A stretch of DNA of 64,000 nt from Flagellimonas taeanensis (GTDB lineage Bacteria; Bacteroidota; Bacteroidia; Flavobacteriales; Flavobacteriaceae), in contig NZ_QXFO01000008.1 of the NCBI RefSeq assembly GCF_003584105.1, positions 186,001-250,000 of the forward strand. The letters are read 5' to 3'. This document shows, one piece after another, positions 28,896 through 36,930 of this stretch. The notes beneath the pieces are model-generated. The model worked only from the letters and a program-made list of their open reading frames with translations. It searched no databases and had not been told where the DNA came from. The translations under genes were made by a program, and so were the position numbers. The stretch's first letter is position 1; every line of letters begins with the position of its first letter.

Positions 28896-30236
28896 TTAGT
28901 TGATGTTAAAAATGGGCAGTCCGCTGTAGAAGTCTATGGTACTTTGGTTGACCTTCAATTTCAGCCCCACCTGTAGGTTTTCATTTTGTGCAACGGCAAA
29001 AAGGTTTTTGGCCTGGAAGAGATCCAAGGCATTGATCAATCCCTTCTCGTACCTTTTTTGCGCAATGTCAAAGGCCAGTTGTTGTGCTTTCACCTTTTGG
29101 TTGCTCTGTTCATATTCGACAGTGAACGAAAGGTTGTCCTGAACAAGCTGTTGCAACAATCTGAACAGTTCCTGCTCCTGGATCTCAAGGTTGTTCTTTT
29201 CCTGGAGATAGGCAATTTTTTGCTGCTTTACCCTTGAATGGGCAGACCATCCATTGCTGATGGGAATGTTCAACTGGGCGCCCATGTACTTTGAGGCATT
29301 GTCGTTGAACTGGGTCTTGAAAGGGATGATGTTGCCGTTCTCATCCACATTGGTCTCAAAATAACTGGTTCCATACCCGGCGGTCAGCGAAAGCGAAGGA
29401 TAGAGGAAGCCCCGAGAAGCCTGCAATTGTTTCTTGGCGGCACTGACCCGATATTCCTGTGATTTTACAAGTGGGACAAAGCTCCTGGCCGTTTGGTAAA
29501 GTGTGTCAAGGGAGATACTGTCTTGGCTCTCTTCGGCAATGGGGTCCAAGGTCTCTTGGAGCGCAATGTCGTTTTGATCGATAAGGTTCATTTCCTGCAA
29601 CAAGACCAGTTTGGCATTGGCCAAATTGTTCCTGTTCTGGGTCACCAACAGTTTGTCGGCCAATAGGCCAGACTCCGCCTCATATAGGTCGGCTCCGGCC
29701 ATCATTCCCAGATCCACCTGTTTTTTGACAAGGTCGTAGTTGGCCTGCGATATTTTCAACTGCTCCAGGCTATTGGCCACAAGGCCCTCGTTGAACTTGA
29801 TATCATAAAAGGCGTTCATTACCCTAAAGGCCAAAAGGAACTTTTGCTGTAGGACATCCTCTTGGGTAGCCTTGTAGATAAATTTGGAGGCCCTGATGGT
29901 GTTCATTTTTTGAAAGCCTTGGAACAGATCCAGACTGGCACCCAAGGAATAGTTGTTGCTAAAAAACTCCGTGTTCACATAATCGTTGGTGTTGGGATCC
30001 GCAGACCTACCATAATTGATGGTATAGTTGGTGGATCCGCTTACCGATGGGAGAAGGTCCCTAATGGATTGACGATAGCTTTCTTTGCTCGAGTCTTTGT
30101 CATAATTGGTGTTCTTCACCTGGAGATTGTGCTCAATGGCATAGGCCACGCATTCATCCAAGGTCCAGGTTTCTTGTGAAAACCCGACCAAGTAGGCCAA
30201 GAAGAACAGACTGACAATGTATGTTTTAAGGTTCAT
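28896..30236 (-). CDS. TolC-like outer-membrane efflux protein
   Basis: 446 residues from the chosen start. Signal peptide MNLKTYIVSLFFLAYLVGFSQ, then ETWTLDECVAYAIEHN, the classic opening of the outer-membrane efflux family, and two repeats of long amphipathic helices with SYSLGASLDLFQGFQKMN-like and LNIPISNGWSAHSR strands that form the barrel. The frame is open 42 bases further upstream to 30278, but the ATG at 30236 starts the signal peptide, follows AGGATAAAACT, and leaves the sigma-54-like promoter outside the gene. First gene of the export operon. Confidence 0.94.
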   Translation of the reverse strand: MNLKTYIVSLFFLAYLVGFSQETWTLDECVAYAIEHNLQVKNTNYDKDSSKESYRQSIRDLLPSVSGSTNYTINYGRSADPNTNDYVNTEFFSNNYSLGASLDLFQGFQKMNTIRASKFIYKATQEDVLQQKFLLAFRVMNAFYDIKFNEGLVANSLEQLKISQANYDLVKKQVDLGMMAGADLYEAESGLLADKLLVTQNRNNLANAKLVLLQEMNLIDQNDIALQETLDPIAEESQDSISLDTLYQTARSFVPLVKSQEYRVSAAKKQLQASRGFLYPSLSLTAGYGTSYFETNVDENGNIIPFKTQFNDNASKYMGAQLNIPISNGWSAHSRVKQQKIAYLQEKNNLEIQEQELFRLLQQLVQDNLSFTVEYEQSNQKVKAQQLAFDIAQKRYEKGLINALDLFQAKNLFAVAQNENLQVGLKLKVNQSTIDFYSGLPIFNIN

Positions 30237-30260
30237 AGTTTTATCCTGTGCCAAAATTAG

Positions 30261-30278
30261 AGACCATTCTCGTGCCAA
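30261..30278 (-). promoter_or_regulatory. Candidate sigma-54 promoter of the export operon
   Basis: On the minus strand TTGGCACG-AGAA-TGGTC. The -24 element TGGCACG is a full match to the sigma-54 consensus and GG lies 10 bases from GT, where GC is expected, so the -12 element is imperfect. The predicted start of transcription near 30251 leaves a 15-base leader with AGGA before the TolC-like ATG. Its neighbour encodes a sigma-54-type activator, which raises the prior. Confidence 0.5.
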
Positions 30279-30375
30279 ATATTTAATGTACTGAAAATCA
30301 ACAATATAAATGTATCAAAAAATATTTCCCCATGAATTGGTGTAAAAAAATTGTACAAAAAACGTCCAAATATTT

Positions 30376-30394
30376 TACACTCCGTCGGAGTGTA
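30376..30394. promoter_or_regulatory. Perfect 19-bp palindrome, likely regulator binding site
   Basis: TACACTCCG-T-CGGAGTGTA: 9-bp arms without a mismatch around one central base. It lies about 134 bp upstream of the predicted start of the export operon, a usual distance for an NtrC-type enhancer, and just upstream of the -7 box of the response regulator gene, where it could also mediate autoregulation. The stretch between palindrome and promoter is very AT-rich, as expected for a bendable region. Confidence 0.65.
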
Positions 30395-30407
30395 TGGTTC
30401 CAATTTG

Positions 30408-30415
30408 TAGCTTTG
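30408..30415 (+). promoter_or_regulatory. -7 box for the response regulator gene
   Basis: TAGCTTTG matches the Bacteroidota -7 consensus TAnnTTTG. The base positions 19 bp further upstream (TCGG, inside the palindrome) do not match the -33 TTTG, so the promoter would be weak alone. Predicted transcript start about 30422, which supports translation from 30436 rather than from the ATG at 30394. Confidence 0.45.
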
Positions 30416-30435
30416 GATGCTATAAAAGAATCCAA

Positions 30436-31800
30436 ATGGTTGATGCCAAGATCTTGGTCATAGACGACAATAGGAGCGTGTTGAGCGCTTTGGAGATTTT
30501 GTTACAGTTCGAGTACAAAAGTGTCCAGACACTTTTCAACCCAAACCAGATTTCATCTTTCCCAAATATGGAAGAGATCGATATTGTGCTTTTGGACATG
30601 AATTTTTCGGCAGGGGTGAACACGGGCAACGAAGGGCTGTTTTGGCTGAACGAAATCAAAAAGAAATCACAGAACACATCCGTAATCATGATGACTGCCT
30701 ACGGAGCAGTGGACCTCGCCGTGACAGCGATAAAGCAAGGGGCCTCTGACTTTGTGTTGAAGCCGTGGAACAACGAAAGGTTGATGACCACGGTAAGATC
30801 GGCCTACGAACTTAGGAAGTCGAAGCAGGAAATCCACAGCCTCAAAAAGAAGGAGAGCAGCCTGAAGCAGGTGATCAATGAGGGAAAGAATCTCATTATA
30901 GGGCAATCCAAGGCCCTGAGCTCCGTGTTGGATCTGGCGGCCAAAGTGGCCAAAACGGACGTCAACGTATTGATCACAGGGGAAAACGGTACCGGAAAGG
31001 AACTCATCGCCCGCGAACTGCACCGTTTGTCCGCCAGAAAGGACGAGGTCTTCATTGGGGTGGACATGGGCTCCATTGCGGAAAACCTTTTTGAAAGTGA
31101 GTTGTTCGGGCATACCAAGGGATCGTTCACCGATGCCAAGGAAGACCGTTCGGGCAAGTTTGAGGCAGCGCACCAGGGCACCCTTTTTCTGGACGAGATA
31201 GGTAACCTTTCCTTGCAGATGCAGGCAAAGCTTTTGTCTTCCATACAGAACCGATCGGTGGTCAGGGTGGGTTCCAACAAACCCGTTAATGTGGACATCA
31301 GATTGATATGCGCCACGAACTGCAATTTGGAACAAATGGTGGTGGACGGACTTTTCAGGGAAGACCTGCTCTACAGGATCAACACCATCCACATAGAGGT
31401 CCCTCCCTTAAGGGAGCGGGGCGAGGACATTTTGGTGCTGGCCGAATTTTTCCTCAAAAAGTTTGCCCACAAATACGATAAACCTGGGTTGAAGATCAAC
31501 AACCTGGCACAGGAAAAGTTGATGGAATACCTTTGGCCGGGCAACGTCCGCGAACTGCAGCACACCATGGAACGGGCCGTGATCTTGTCCGATGGCAATG
31601 TGCTCAAACCTACGGATTTTCTATTGCATGCCAAACCCGCACAGTCTTTTGACGGGCAACTATTGACCTTGAACGAGATGGAACAGCAGATGATCTCCAG
31701 GGCATTGGACCAGAACGAGGGAAACTATAGTGCAGCTGCCGAGCAATTGGGCATTTCGCGACAGACCCTCTACAACAAGTTGAAGAAAAAGAACCTCTAA
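30436..31800 (+). CDS. Sigma-54-dependent response regulator (NtrC family)
   Basis: 454 residues from ATG 30436, chosen because MVDAKILVIDD begins the receiver domain and a -7 box lies between 30394 and this codon. Receiver with acidic pair DD at 10-11, phosphoacceptor Asp54 (IVLLDMN) and FVLKPW; AAA+ domain with Walker A GENGTGKE, Walker B GTLFLDEIG, and LYRINTIHIEVPPLRER; C-terminal Fis-type helix-turn-helix (NYSAAAEQLGISRQTLYNKL). The sigma-54 contact loop reads GSFTDA instead of GAFTGA. Probably activates the divergent export operon. The stop TAA shares one base with the ATG of the kinase. Confidence 0.94.
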   Translation: MVDAKILVIDDNRSVLSALEILLQFEYKSVQTLFNPNQISSFPNMEEIDIVLLDMNFSAGVNTGNEGLFWLNEIKKKSQNTSVIMMTAYGAVDLAVTAIKQGASDFVLKPWNNERLMTTVRSAYELRKSKQEIHSLKKKESSLKQVINEGKNLIIGQSKALSSVLDLAAKVAKTDVNVLITGENGTGKELIARELHRLSARKDEVFIGVDMGSIAENLFESELFGHTKGSFTDAKEDRSGKFEAAHQGTLFLDEIGNLSLQMQAKLLSSIQNRSVVRVGSNKPVNVDIRLICATNCNLEQMVVDGLFREDLLYRINTIHIEVPPLRERGEDILVLAEFFLKKFAHKYDKPGLKINNLAQEKLMEYLWPGNVRELQHTMERAVILSDGNVLKPTDFLLHAKPAQSFDGQLLTLNEMEQQMISRALDQNEGNYSAAAEQLGISRQTLYNKLKKKNL

Positions 31801-33152
31801 TGGCCAGCCGCAATTTTTATTTCCAGCTTATCATAAGGGTCGCCCTGATTGCGCTGACCGCATTGGGATTGGCTTTTTCGGTGGCATGGCAAAAATATCT
31901 CGCCCTATCGTTTTGCGCCATCCTTTTCGGGGCGCAGGTCTATGCATTGATAACTTTTATCAACAGCACCAACAGGAAGATCGCGTATTTTTTTGACGCC
32001 ATCAGAAATGAGGATTTCACACTCCGTTTTCCGGAGAGGGTAGCCATAAAGTCTTTCAAAGAGCTCAACCAGAGTCTGAACCGGGTGAACGGGCTCATCC
32101 AAGAAGTGCACCTTCAGCTACAGATCAGGGAACAGTATTATCAAGAGATCTTGAAGCAGGCCAGCATAGGGATCATGACCTATAATGAAAAGGGGCACAT
32201 CCTTTTCTCCAACCCCACGCTGGAAAGACTATTGGACCATTCGCCATTGAACCACATCAAACAATTGATGCAGGTAGACGAAAAACTGTATCAGGTTTTC
32301 AAGGATTTCCAACCTTTTGAACGGAAACTGTTCCAACTTTCCAATGAACGGGAACAGACCCAACTGGCACTGAAATCGACACCATTGACATTGGACGGAA
32401 AGTCGCTGTTGTTGGTAGTGGTGCAGGACATCCATAAGGAATTGGACGAAAAGGAAACGGAATCCTGGGTGCGGCTGATCCGTGTGCTTACCCACGAAAT
32501 CATGAACACCATAACACCCATTGCCTCCATTTCGGATTCCATCATCAGGTATTATCGCAACCATGGTAGGATAACCCCATTGGAAGAACTCGAGGAAAGC
32601 CAGATCAAGAACACCCTCAAAGGATTGGAGGTGATCAAGGAACAAGGGGGCAATCTCATGGATTTTGTGCAATCGTACCGAAGCCTGCTGCATGTGCCGG
32701 AACCCAACAAGACCATTGTGAAGGGCAAGGAACTTTTGGACAAGATAGATGTGCTCATGTCCGCAAGGCTCCACGATACCGATGTGGATTTCGAAGTGGA
32801 CTGCCATCCGGAGGACCTGGAGTTCTTCATCGACGAAAAGCAGATTGCCCAAGTGCTGATCAACCTCGCCAAGAACGCCCTCCAATCCGTGGAAGGCATC
32901 CAAAAAGGAAAGGTGCGCATCGTGGCAGGACAGGATGGCAACGGCACCAAGTATATTGAGGTACAGGACAATGGCCCGGGCATCCCGCCAGAGGTGATGG
33001 ATGAGATCTTCGTGCCTTTTTTTACCACCAAAAGCGAGGGAACCGGTATTGGGTTGAGCCTCTCCAAAAGGGTGGTGCAATTGCATGGAGGGGGCATCCA
33101 AGTACGTTCCATACCTGACCAAGAAACTATTTTTAGATTGACATTTGTGTGA
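31800..33152 (+). CDS. Sensor histidine kinase (NtrY-like)
   Basis: 450 residues. Two membrane helices (about 10-29 and 33-53) with only a few residues between them, so there is practically no periplasmic sensor. Then a HAMP-like linker, a PAS-like domain (about 115-215), the phosphoacceptor motif RVLTHEIMNTITP with His232, an N-box LINLAKNALQSV, and ATP-lid motifs VQDNGPGIPPEVMDEIFVPFF and GTGIGLSLSKRVV. The short loop implies sensing inside the membrane or cytoplasm. Starts within the stop codon of the regulator (TAATG), indicating translational coupling. Cognate partner of that regulator. Confidence 0.94.
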   Translation: MASRNFYFQLIIRVALIALTALGLAFSVAWQKYLALSFCAILFGAQVYALITFINSTNRKIAYFFDAIRNEDFTLRFPERVAIKSFKELNQSLNRVNGLIQEVHLQLQIREQYYQEILKQASIGIMTYNEKGHILFSNPTLERLLDHSPLNHIKQLMQVDEKLYQVFKDFQPFERKLFQLSNEREQTQLALKSTPLTLDGKSLLLVVVQDIHKELDEKETESWVRLIRVLTHEIMNTITPIASISDSIIRYYRNHGRITPLEELEESQIKNTLKGLEVIKEQGGNLMDFVQSYRSLLHVPEPNKTIVKGKELLDKIDVLMSARLHDTDVDFEVDCHPEDLEFFIDEKQIAQVLINLAKNALQSVEGIQKGKVRIVAGQDGNGTKYIEVQDNGPGIPPEVMDEIFVPFFTTKSEGTGIGLSLSKRVVQLHGGGIQVRSIPDQETIFRLTFV

Positions 33153-33167
33153 TCATATTTGCAGATT

Positions 33168-33614
33168 GTGATAAAAGAACAACTTTTGAAATTCTGTTGG
33201 GACTACGTTGGTGAAAAGACCCAAAGATTAAAGAGCAGCAATGCAGACCTTCAGGAATCCCTGGACTCTGAGACCAAGAACTCCACAGGGGACAAGCACG
33301 AGACGGGCAGGGCCATGGTGCAGTTGGAACAGGAAAAACTGGCCCAGCAGTTTATGGAACTGGAAAAGACCAAGAATATTCTGCAACGAGTGGATGTGCG
33401 TAAAAAATCGGAAACTATTGGCCTAGGTAGTTTGGCAAGGACCAGTACGGCCGATTATTTCATTGCCATATCAGCGGGGGCTTTCAAGCAAGAGGGGAAG
33501 CCCATTTACTGCATTTCCCAGGAAGCTCCCATTGCACAACTGTTGATGGGCAAGAAAAAGGGCGAAACCTTTGTGTTCAATAGCAATTCCCTTACCGTTT
33601 TGGAGGTGGGGTGA
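33168..33614 (+). CDS. GreA/GreB-like C-terminal domain protein
   Basis: 148 residues. An N-terminal coiled-coil stretch (about 10-65, with SETKNSTGDKHETGRAMVQL) is followed by a small domain whose end, SQEAPIAQLLMGKKKGETF, resembles the FKBP-like C-terminal domain of transcript-cleavage factors GreA/GreB. Such proteins are common in Bacteroidota and often misnamed. The frame has no early ATG; GTG at 33168 gives MIKEQLLKFCW, and TTG at 33159 is the alternative. It lies 15 bp after the kinase stop, so it is probably co-transcribed with the two-component genes. Whether it touches RNA polymerase is unknown. Confidence 0.75.
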   Translation: MIKEQLLKFCWDYVGEKTQRLKSSNADLQESLDSETKNSTGDKHETGRAMVQLEQEKLAQQFMELEKTKNILQRVDVRKKSETIGLGSLARTSTADYFIAISAGAFKQEGKPIYCISQEAPIAQLLMGKKKGETFVFNSNSLTVLEVG

Positions 33615-33645
33615 GGTTTTTAATGTCCGAAACCCTTTCTTTTTG
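33615..33645 (+). terminator. Weak terminator after the regulator operon
   Basis: GGTTT (33615-33619) can pair with AAACC (33630-33634), followed by CTTTCTTTTT. Short stem, but placed directly after the stop codon and facing a convergent gene. Confidence 0.35.
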
Positions 33646-33658
33646 CCTTGGGTCCAGC

Positions 33659-35239
33659 TCAATATGAATCCGCTATTTTAAAATAATCGAAGTCGGCGTG
33701 GCCGCCTATTTTCTTGGTTGCATAATTGAAGAGTCCAAAGCGATATCCCATAAAATGGGGCAAGGTGTAGGACATTTTTAATTGGCTTCCCAGTTGGATC
33801 CACTTTTTCCCATCTAAACTGTAGTAAAAATGGGCCGTATCCTTGAGTTCGGTGAAATCACAATCTGCCCTTAAGTAAACCACATTTTGCTGTAAGGGCA
33901 GGCTTTCCATTTCTTTGGGTTGGTCGTTCTCAGCACTCACCATCACCAATTTTTTTGCGCCATTTTCAATTTTCACCCCAATCTGTCCGTATTTCTTTTG
34001 AAGCAATGCCAATCCGGCAAAATCACCCTCTTTCATGTTTGATACATCCAAAGCGGTGGTTCCTGAACAGACCGGGCCAATGGTTCTTTGGGTCAACGTG
34101 TTTCTTGCTTGCACAAGATCTTCATCGATGCGCCCTGTGGTCAACCTTAGATATCCTTTCCTATCGGTCAAGGACCACAGACTGTCCACAGGGTTATGGT
34201 TCCATTGCCAGACCAAGGGCAATTTGGGATTTTTTTCAGTTCTGTTGAATTCATCACTGGCCACAATATAGGGAATGGGGCCCTTACCCGCCGGGAGATC
34301 CAAAGTATCGGGAACTTTGCCTTCAACCCCTAAGATAGGCCAACCATTTTCCCATGTCACCGGAGCGAGATAAGGTATTCTTCCCACAGAGCCATAATCC
34401 CTGAAAAGATAGGCGAACCATTCACCATCGGAGGTGTCAATCAACCCACCCTGGGCAATTCCCCTATGCTGTAGTGCCACCTTGCCTTCATACGGGCCGG
34501 TAATGGCATTGGCCCTATGGGTCAAAACGGTGCGCATGCCGTTGCGGGGCCAGGTGATGTTGAACAGGTAATATTTACCATTGACCTTGAACAATTGTGA
34601 ACCTTCCGCACCCAACATGATATCGTCACCTGCCGGGGCACTGGCGTTTTCGATGAGTATCCTTTCCGTGCCCTCCTTTACTCCTGATAGATCGGGTTTT
34701 AGCTCGGCCATCATCAGCTTTCCATTGCCCCAGATCATATAAACCCTGCCATCATCATCAAAATGTACTGTAAGATCATGGTAAGAGGGTTCAAAGGATT
34801 TTACCTCCCACGGACCCTTTTCGATGTTCTTTGTAGAATACACGTAGGTTTTTCCTGTGGTTGCAGCAAAGGTGAACACGTAAAAAGTGCCCTTGTGATA
34901 CCGGATACAACTGGCCCAAGCCCCTCTTCCATACGCATTTTTTCCATTCTCCAAAGTAAGGGCATCCACATCGGCCAAGGTATTGTAGGCATAGTTCACC
35001 AATTGCCAATTGACCAAATCCGTGGATTTCATAATGGGAACCCCGGGGCTCATGTGCATGGTGGTACTGCTCATATAGTAGTTGTTCCCGACACGGACCA
35101 TGGACATATCGGGTACATCAGCGAAAATGATGGGATTGTGCACCTTCTTGTTTTGCGCGCTTCCACAACAAAGGATGGAAAGCATTAAAAAAATGGACAT
35201 CACCCCTTTTTTGGGAGCTGTTTGAAGAAGGGAACCCAT
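33659..35239 (-). CDS. Secreted GH43-type glycoside hydrolase
   Basis: 526 residues from ATG 35239. Signal-peptide-like start with a KK pair and hydrophobic VMSIFLMLSILCCGSA, then a five-bladed propeller: FADVPDMSMVRVGNNYYM contains the catalytic base Asp, YHDLTVHFDDDGRVYMIWG the pKa-tuning Asp, and LGAEGSQLFKVNGKYYLF the acid Glu. The last ~200 residues form a beta-sandwich with a concanavalin-like fold typical of xylosidase/arabinofuranosidase members (VASDEFNR onward). Likely trims plant or algal xylan or arabinan side chains outside the cytoplasm. The frame is open to a TTG at 35353 but a promoter-like element lies inside that extension; ATG 35200 is an alternative start. No SusCD pair nearby. 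Confidence 0.88.
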   Translation of the reverse strand: MGSLLQTAPKKGVMSIFLMLSILCCGSAQNKKVHNPIIFADVPDMSMVRVGNNYYMSSTTMHMSPGVPIMKSTDLVNWQLVNYAYNTLADVDALTLENGKNAYGRGAWASCIRYHKGTFYVFTFAATTGKTYVYSTKNIEKGPWEVKSFEPSYHDLTVHFDDDGRVYMIWGNGKLMMAELKPDLSGVKEGTERILIENASAPAGDDIMLGAEGSQLFKVNGKYYLFNITWPRNGMRTVLTHRANAITGPYEGKVALQHRGIAQGGLIDTSDGEWFAYLFRDYGSVGRIPYLAPVTWENGWPILGVEGKVPDTLDLPAGKGPIPYIVASDEFNRTEKNPKLPLVWQWNHNPVDSLWSLTDRKGYLRLTTGRIDEDLVQARNTLTQRTIGPVCSGTTALDVSNMKEGDFAGLALLQKKYGQIGVKIENGAKKLVMVSAENDQPKEMESLPLQQNVVYLRADCDFTELKDTAHFYYSLDGKKWIQLGSQLKMSYTLPHFMGYRFGLFNYATKKIGGHADFDYFKIADSY

Positions 35240-35287
35240 CCAATTCCAGAGAAATAACGCTAGGGACATGATTTGAAACATTAGGCC

Positions 35288-35317
35288 AAAATGTATTTCT
35301 TCAACATCTTTGGACAA
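35288..35317 (-). promoter_or_regulatory. Candidate promoter of the GH43 gene
   Basis: TTG (35317-35315), 19 bp, then TACATTTT (35295-35288), one mismatch to TAnnTTTG. It would start transcription near 35281, downstream of the longest possible reading frame start. Confidence 0.4.
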
Positions 35318-35477
35318 CCAATATAAGTGTTTATTCAACACGTGGATGCTCAATATAGAATAAATAGGATGACTTTTGCCCGGCCAGTCTTTTTAAACAG
35401 TGTACCCAAGTTCCTGAATTCCGAGTGGATTGGGATACTTCGCCAATATCAACTCTCTTATTGAAATCATATAACAA

Positions 35478-35882
35478 CTACCCCAAATCAGGGGGTTTTC
35501 GGCCCTCCTTTTTCTCTGAGGCCTTCTTTTTGGACTGCAGCCGCTTTTCAATGGAAGATTTGCTGGGCTTGGTGGGTTTCCGCTTTTTGGGCACCTCCAA
35601 GGCTTTTTTCAGCACATCGAAAAAACGCTTTACCACCAGTTCCTTGTTCTTGTGTTGGCTCCGTGCCTCGTCACATTGCAGCAATAGCGTGCCATCATTG
35701 GTCAATCGGGAGGAAAGTTTTAGCATCAAGCGTTCCTTTTCGCCATCGGAGAGTCCTTCGGAGGAAGGGACATTAAAGGTAAGCTCCACTTTGGAGGAAA
35801 CCTTGTTCACGTGCTGTCCGCCAGATCCGCCGCTCCGAACCGCCTTGAATGCCAGTTCGCTATGTACTTGCTGTTTGTTCAA
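35478..35882 (-). CDS. arfB: Ribosome-rescue peptidyl-tRNA hydrolase ArfB
   Basis: 134 residues. The release-factor-type GGQ motif is in AVRSGGSGGQHVNKVSSKVEL (GGQ at 21-23), the catalytic tripeptide that hydrolyses peptidyl-tRNA on stalled ribosomes. The C-terminal tail is strongly basic (KKRKPTKPSKSS, KRLQSKKKASEKKEGRK), as required for insertion into the empty mRNA channel. Length and layout match ArfB/YaeJ rather than full release factors. Its start lies inside the end of the upstream ABC ATPase gene (23 bp overlap), so translation is probably coupled. Confidence 0.92.
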   Translation of the reverse strand: MNKQQVHSELAFKAVRSGGSGGQHVNKVSSKVELTFNVPSSEGLSDGEKERLMLKLSSRLTNDGTLLLQCDEARSQHKNKELVVKRFFDVLKKALEVPKKRKPTKPSKSSIEKRLQSKKKASEKKEGRKPPDLG

Positions 35883-36855
35883 CGTGAAGGCGCTTATTGA
35901 TGGTATTCAAAGATACGTTAAGGAAAACAGACTGTCCCTTAGTTTGCTTTTTGGGCGTGTTGAAGTAGAGAAGGGTCCCATCTTCTGCCCTTCCTTCATT
36001 GAGGTAATGCTCCCCCTTAAAAAAGGAATGTTTCACCTCTACCCGTACCCCACTCGTATTTGAAACCTTGAACTCGTGGGGATAGACCAGCACCGACCGT
36101 TCTATTTTGGCATAGGACTTCAAAAGTTGGATGGGCACCTCGCTCACTTCGCCAAAGAGGGACGCCACATAATGGTTGGGAGGGGTTTTGTATAGTTTTC
36201 TGGTCTTTTGATTCGCGATTACCTCTCCTTTTTCCAGAACGATGGTCCGTTCCGCATAGGGAAGCACATCGTCGAGGTCATGGCTGGCCGTGAGCACCGT
36301 GATCCCTTTTTCCTTCAGGTAGGGGAAAAGTTTCCTGCGTAGTGCGTTTCGCTTGAAATTGTCGATATGGCCAAAGGGTTCGTCCAATAATAGAATTTCG
36401 GGTTCTTGTGCCAATACACGGGCGAGGGCTACCCGCTGCTGTTGTCCGCCACTGAGCTGTTGCACCTTGGTCTTGGCAAAAGCCTCCATTTCGATGAGGG
36501 CCAAAAGTGCATCGATACGTTGTCGGTGTGTCTCCCTTTCAAAAACGGACAGGAACTGCCCAATGTTCTCCTCCACGGTAATGTAGGGCATCAGGTCAAA
36601 ATCCTGGGCCAGGTATTTCATGTAAGGCTCGCCAGGAACCAGATTGAAGTTGGGCCCAAGCGCTTGTTGGTCTCCCCAAAAAATGGAACCGTCCTCCACG
36701 TGCAGCATTCCATAGATAACCTTCAGCAAGGTGCTCTTGCCCGAGCCGCTTTCGCCCATCAATGCCACATGCTCGCCTTTGGCGACTTCAAAGGAAATAT
36801 TTTTTAATATGCCCCGGTTGTTATAACCAAAGGACCCGATATGGACTTTCAACAT
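35860..36855 (-). CDS. ABC transporter ATP-binding protein with C-terminal extension, no permease nearby
   Basis: 331 residues. Walker A GESGSGKST (about 34-42), signature LSGGQQQRVALARV, Walker B ILLLDEPFGHID and H-loop TASHD. Residues after about 225 form a small beta-rich extension (PHEFKVSNTSGVRVEVKHSF) like the TOBE domain of PotA/FbpC-type import ATPases. No membrane or binding protein gene is adjacent, so the partner is elsewhere or the protein acts alone. Overlaps arfB by 23 bp. Confidence 0.88.
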   Translation of the reverse strand: MLKVHIGSFGYNNRGILKNISFEVAKGEHVALMGESGSGKSTLLKVIYGMLHVEDGSIFWGDQQALGPNFNLVPGEPYMKYLAQDFDLMPYITVEENIGQFLSVFERETHRQRIDALLALIEMEAFAKTKVQQLSGGQQQRVALARVLAQEPEILLLDEPFGHIDNFKRNALRRKLFPYLKEKGITVLTASHDLDDVLPYAERTIVLEKGEVIANQKTRKLYKTPPNHYVASLFGEVSEVPIQLLKSYAKIERSVLVYPHEFKVSNTSGVRVEVKHSFFKGEHYLNEGRAEDGTLLYFNTPKKQTKGQSVFLNVSLNTINKRLHVEQTAST

Positions 36856-36930
36856 ACATTTAAATGAAGGCTTTCCAACATTTTTTGGTCAGGTCGGGCG
36901 CAATCGAAAACCGGATATTCCCATTAAAAG

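Larger units (their letters stand above)
1884..30236 (-). other. Fourteen-gene tripartite ABC export operon
   Basis: All genes point the same way: TolC-like, HlyD-like, ATPase A, ten FtsX/MacB permeases (called P10 to P1 in transcription order), ATPase B. Gaps between genes are 8 to 57 bp, no internal terminator hairpin was found, and the only obvious promoter region is the divergent intergenic stretch 30237-30435. This is inference of an operon from spacing; processing or internal promoters are not excluded. Confidence 0.7.

Noticed and set aside
30241..30258. A second TGGCAC close to the TolC-like start as an alternative sigma-54 promoter
   Set aside because: No -12 element at the right distance (AAAAC), and it would overlap the start codon region.
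30394..30436. Earlier ATG for the response regulator
   Set aside because: The extra 14 residues precede a canonical receiver start, the ATG overlaps the palindrome, and a -7 box lies downstream of it.
32229..33122. 297-codon open frame antisense to the kinase gene, and similar long antisense frames (30667-31392, 15012-15839, 43006-43743, 57530-58165)
   Set aside because: They mirror well-supported genes on the other strand, contain no recognisable domain and are explained by codon bias.
35240..35353. TTG-initiated N-terminal extension of the GH43 protein
   Set aside because: It lies before the signal peptide and contains a promoter-like element.
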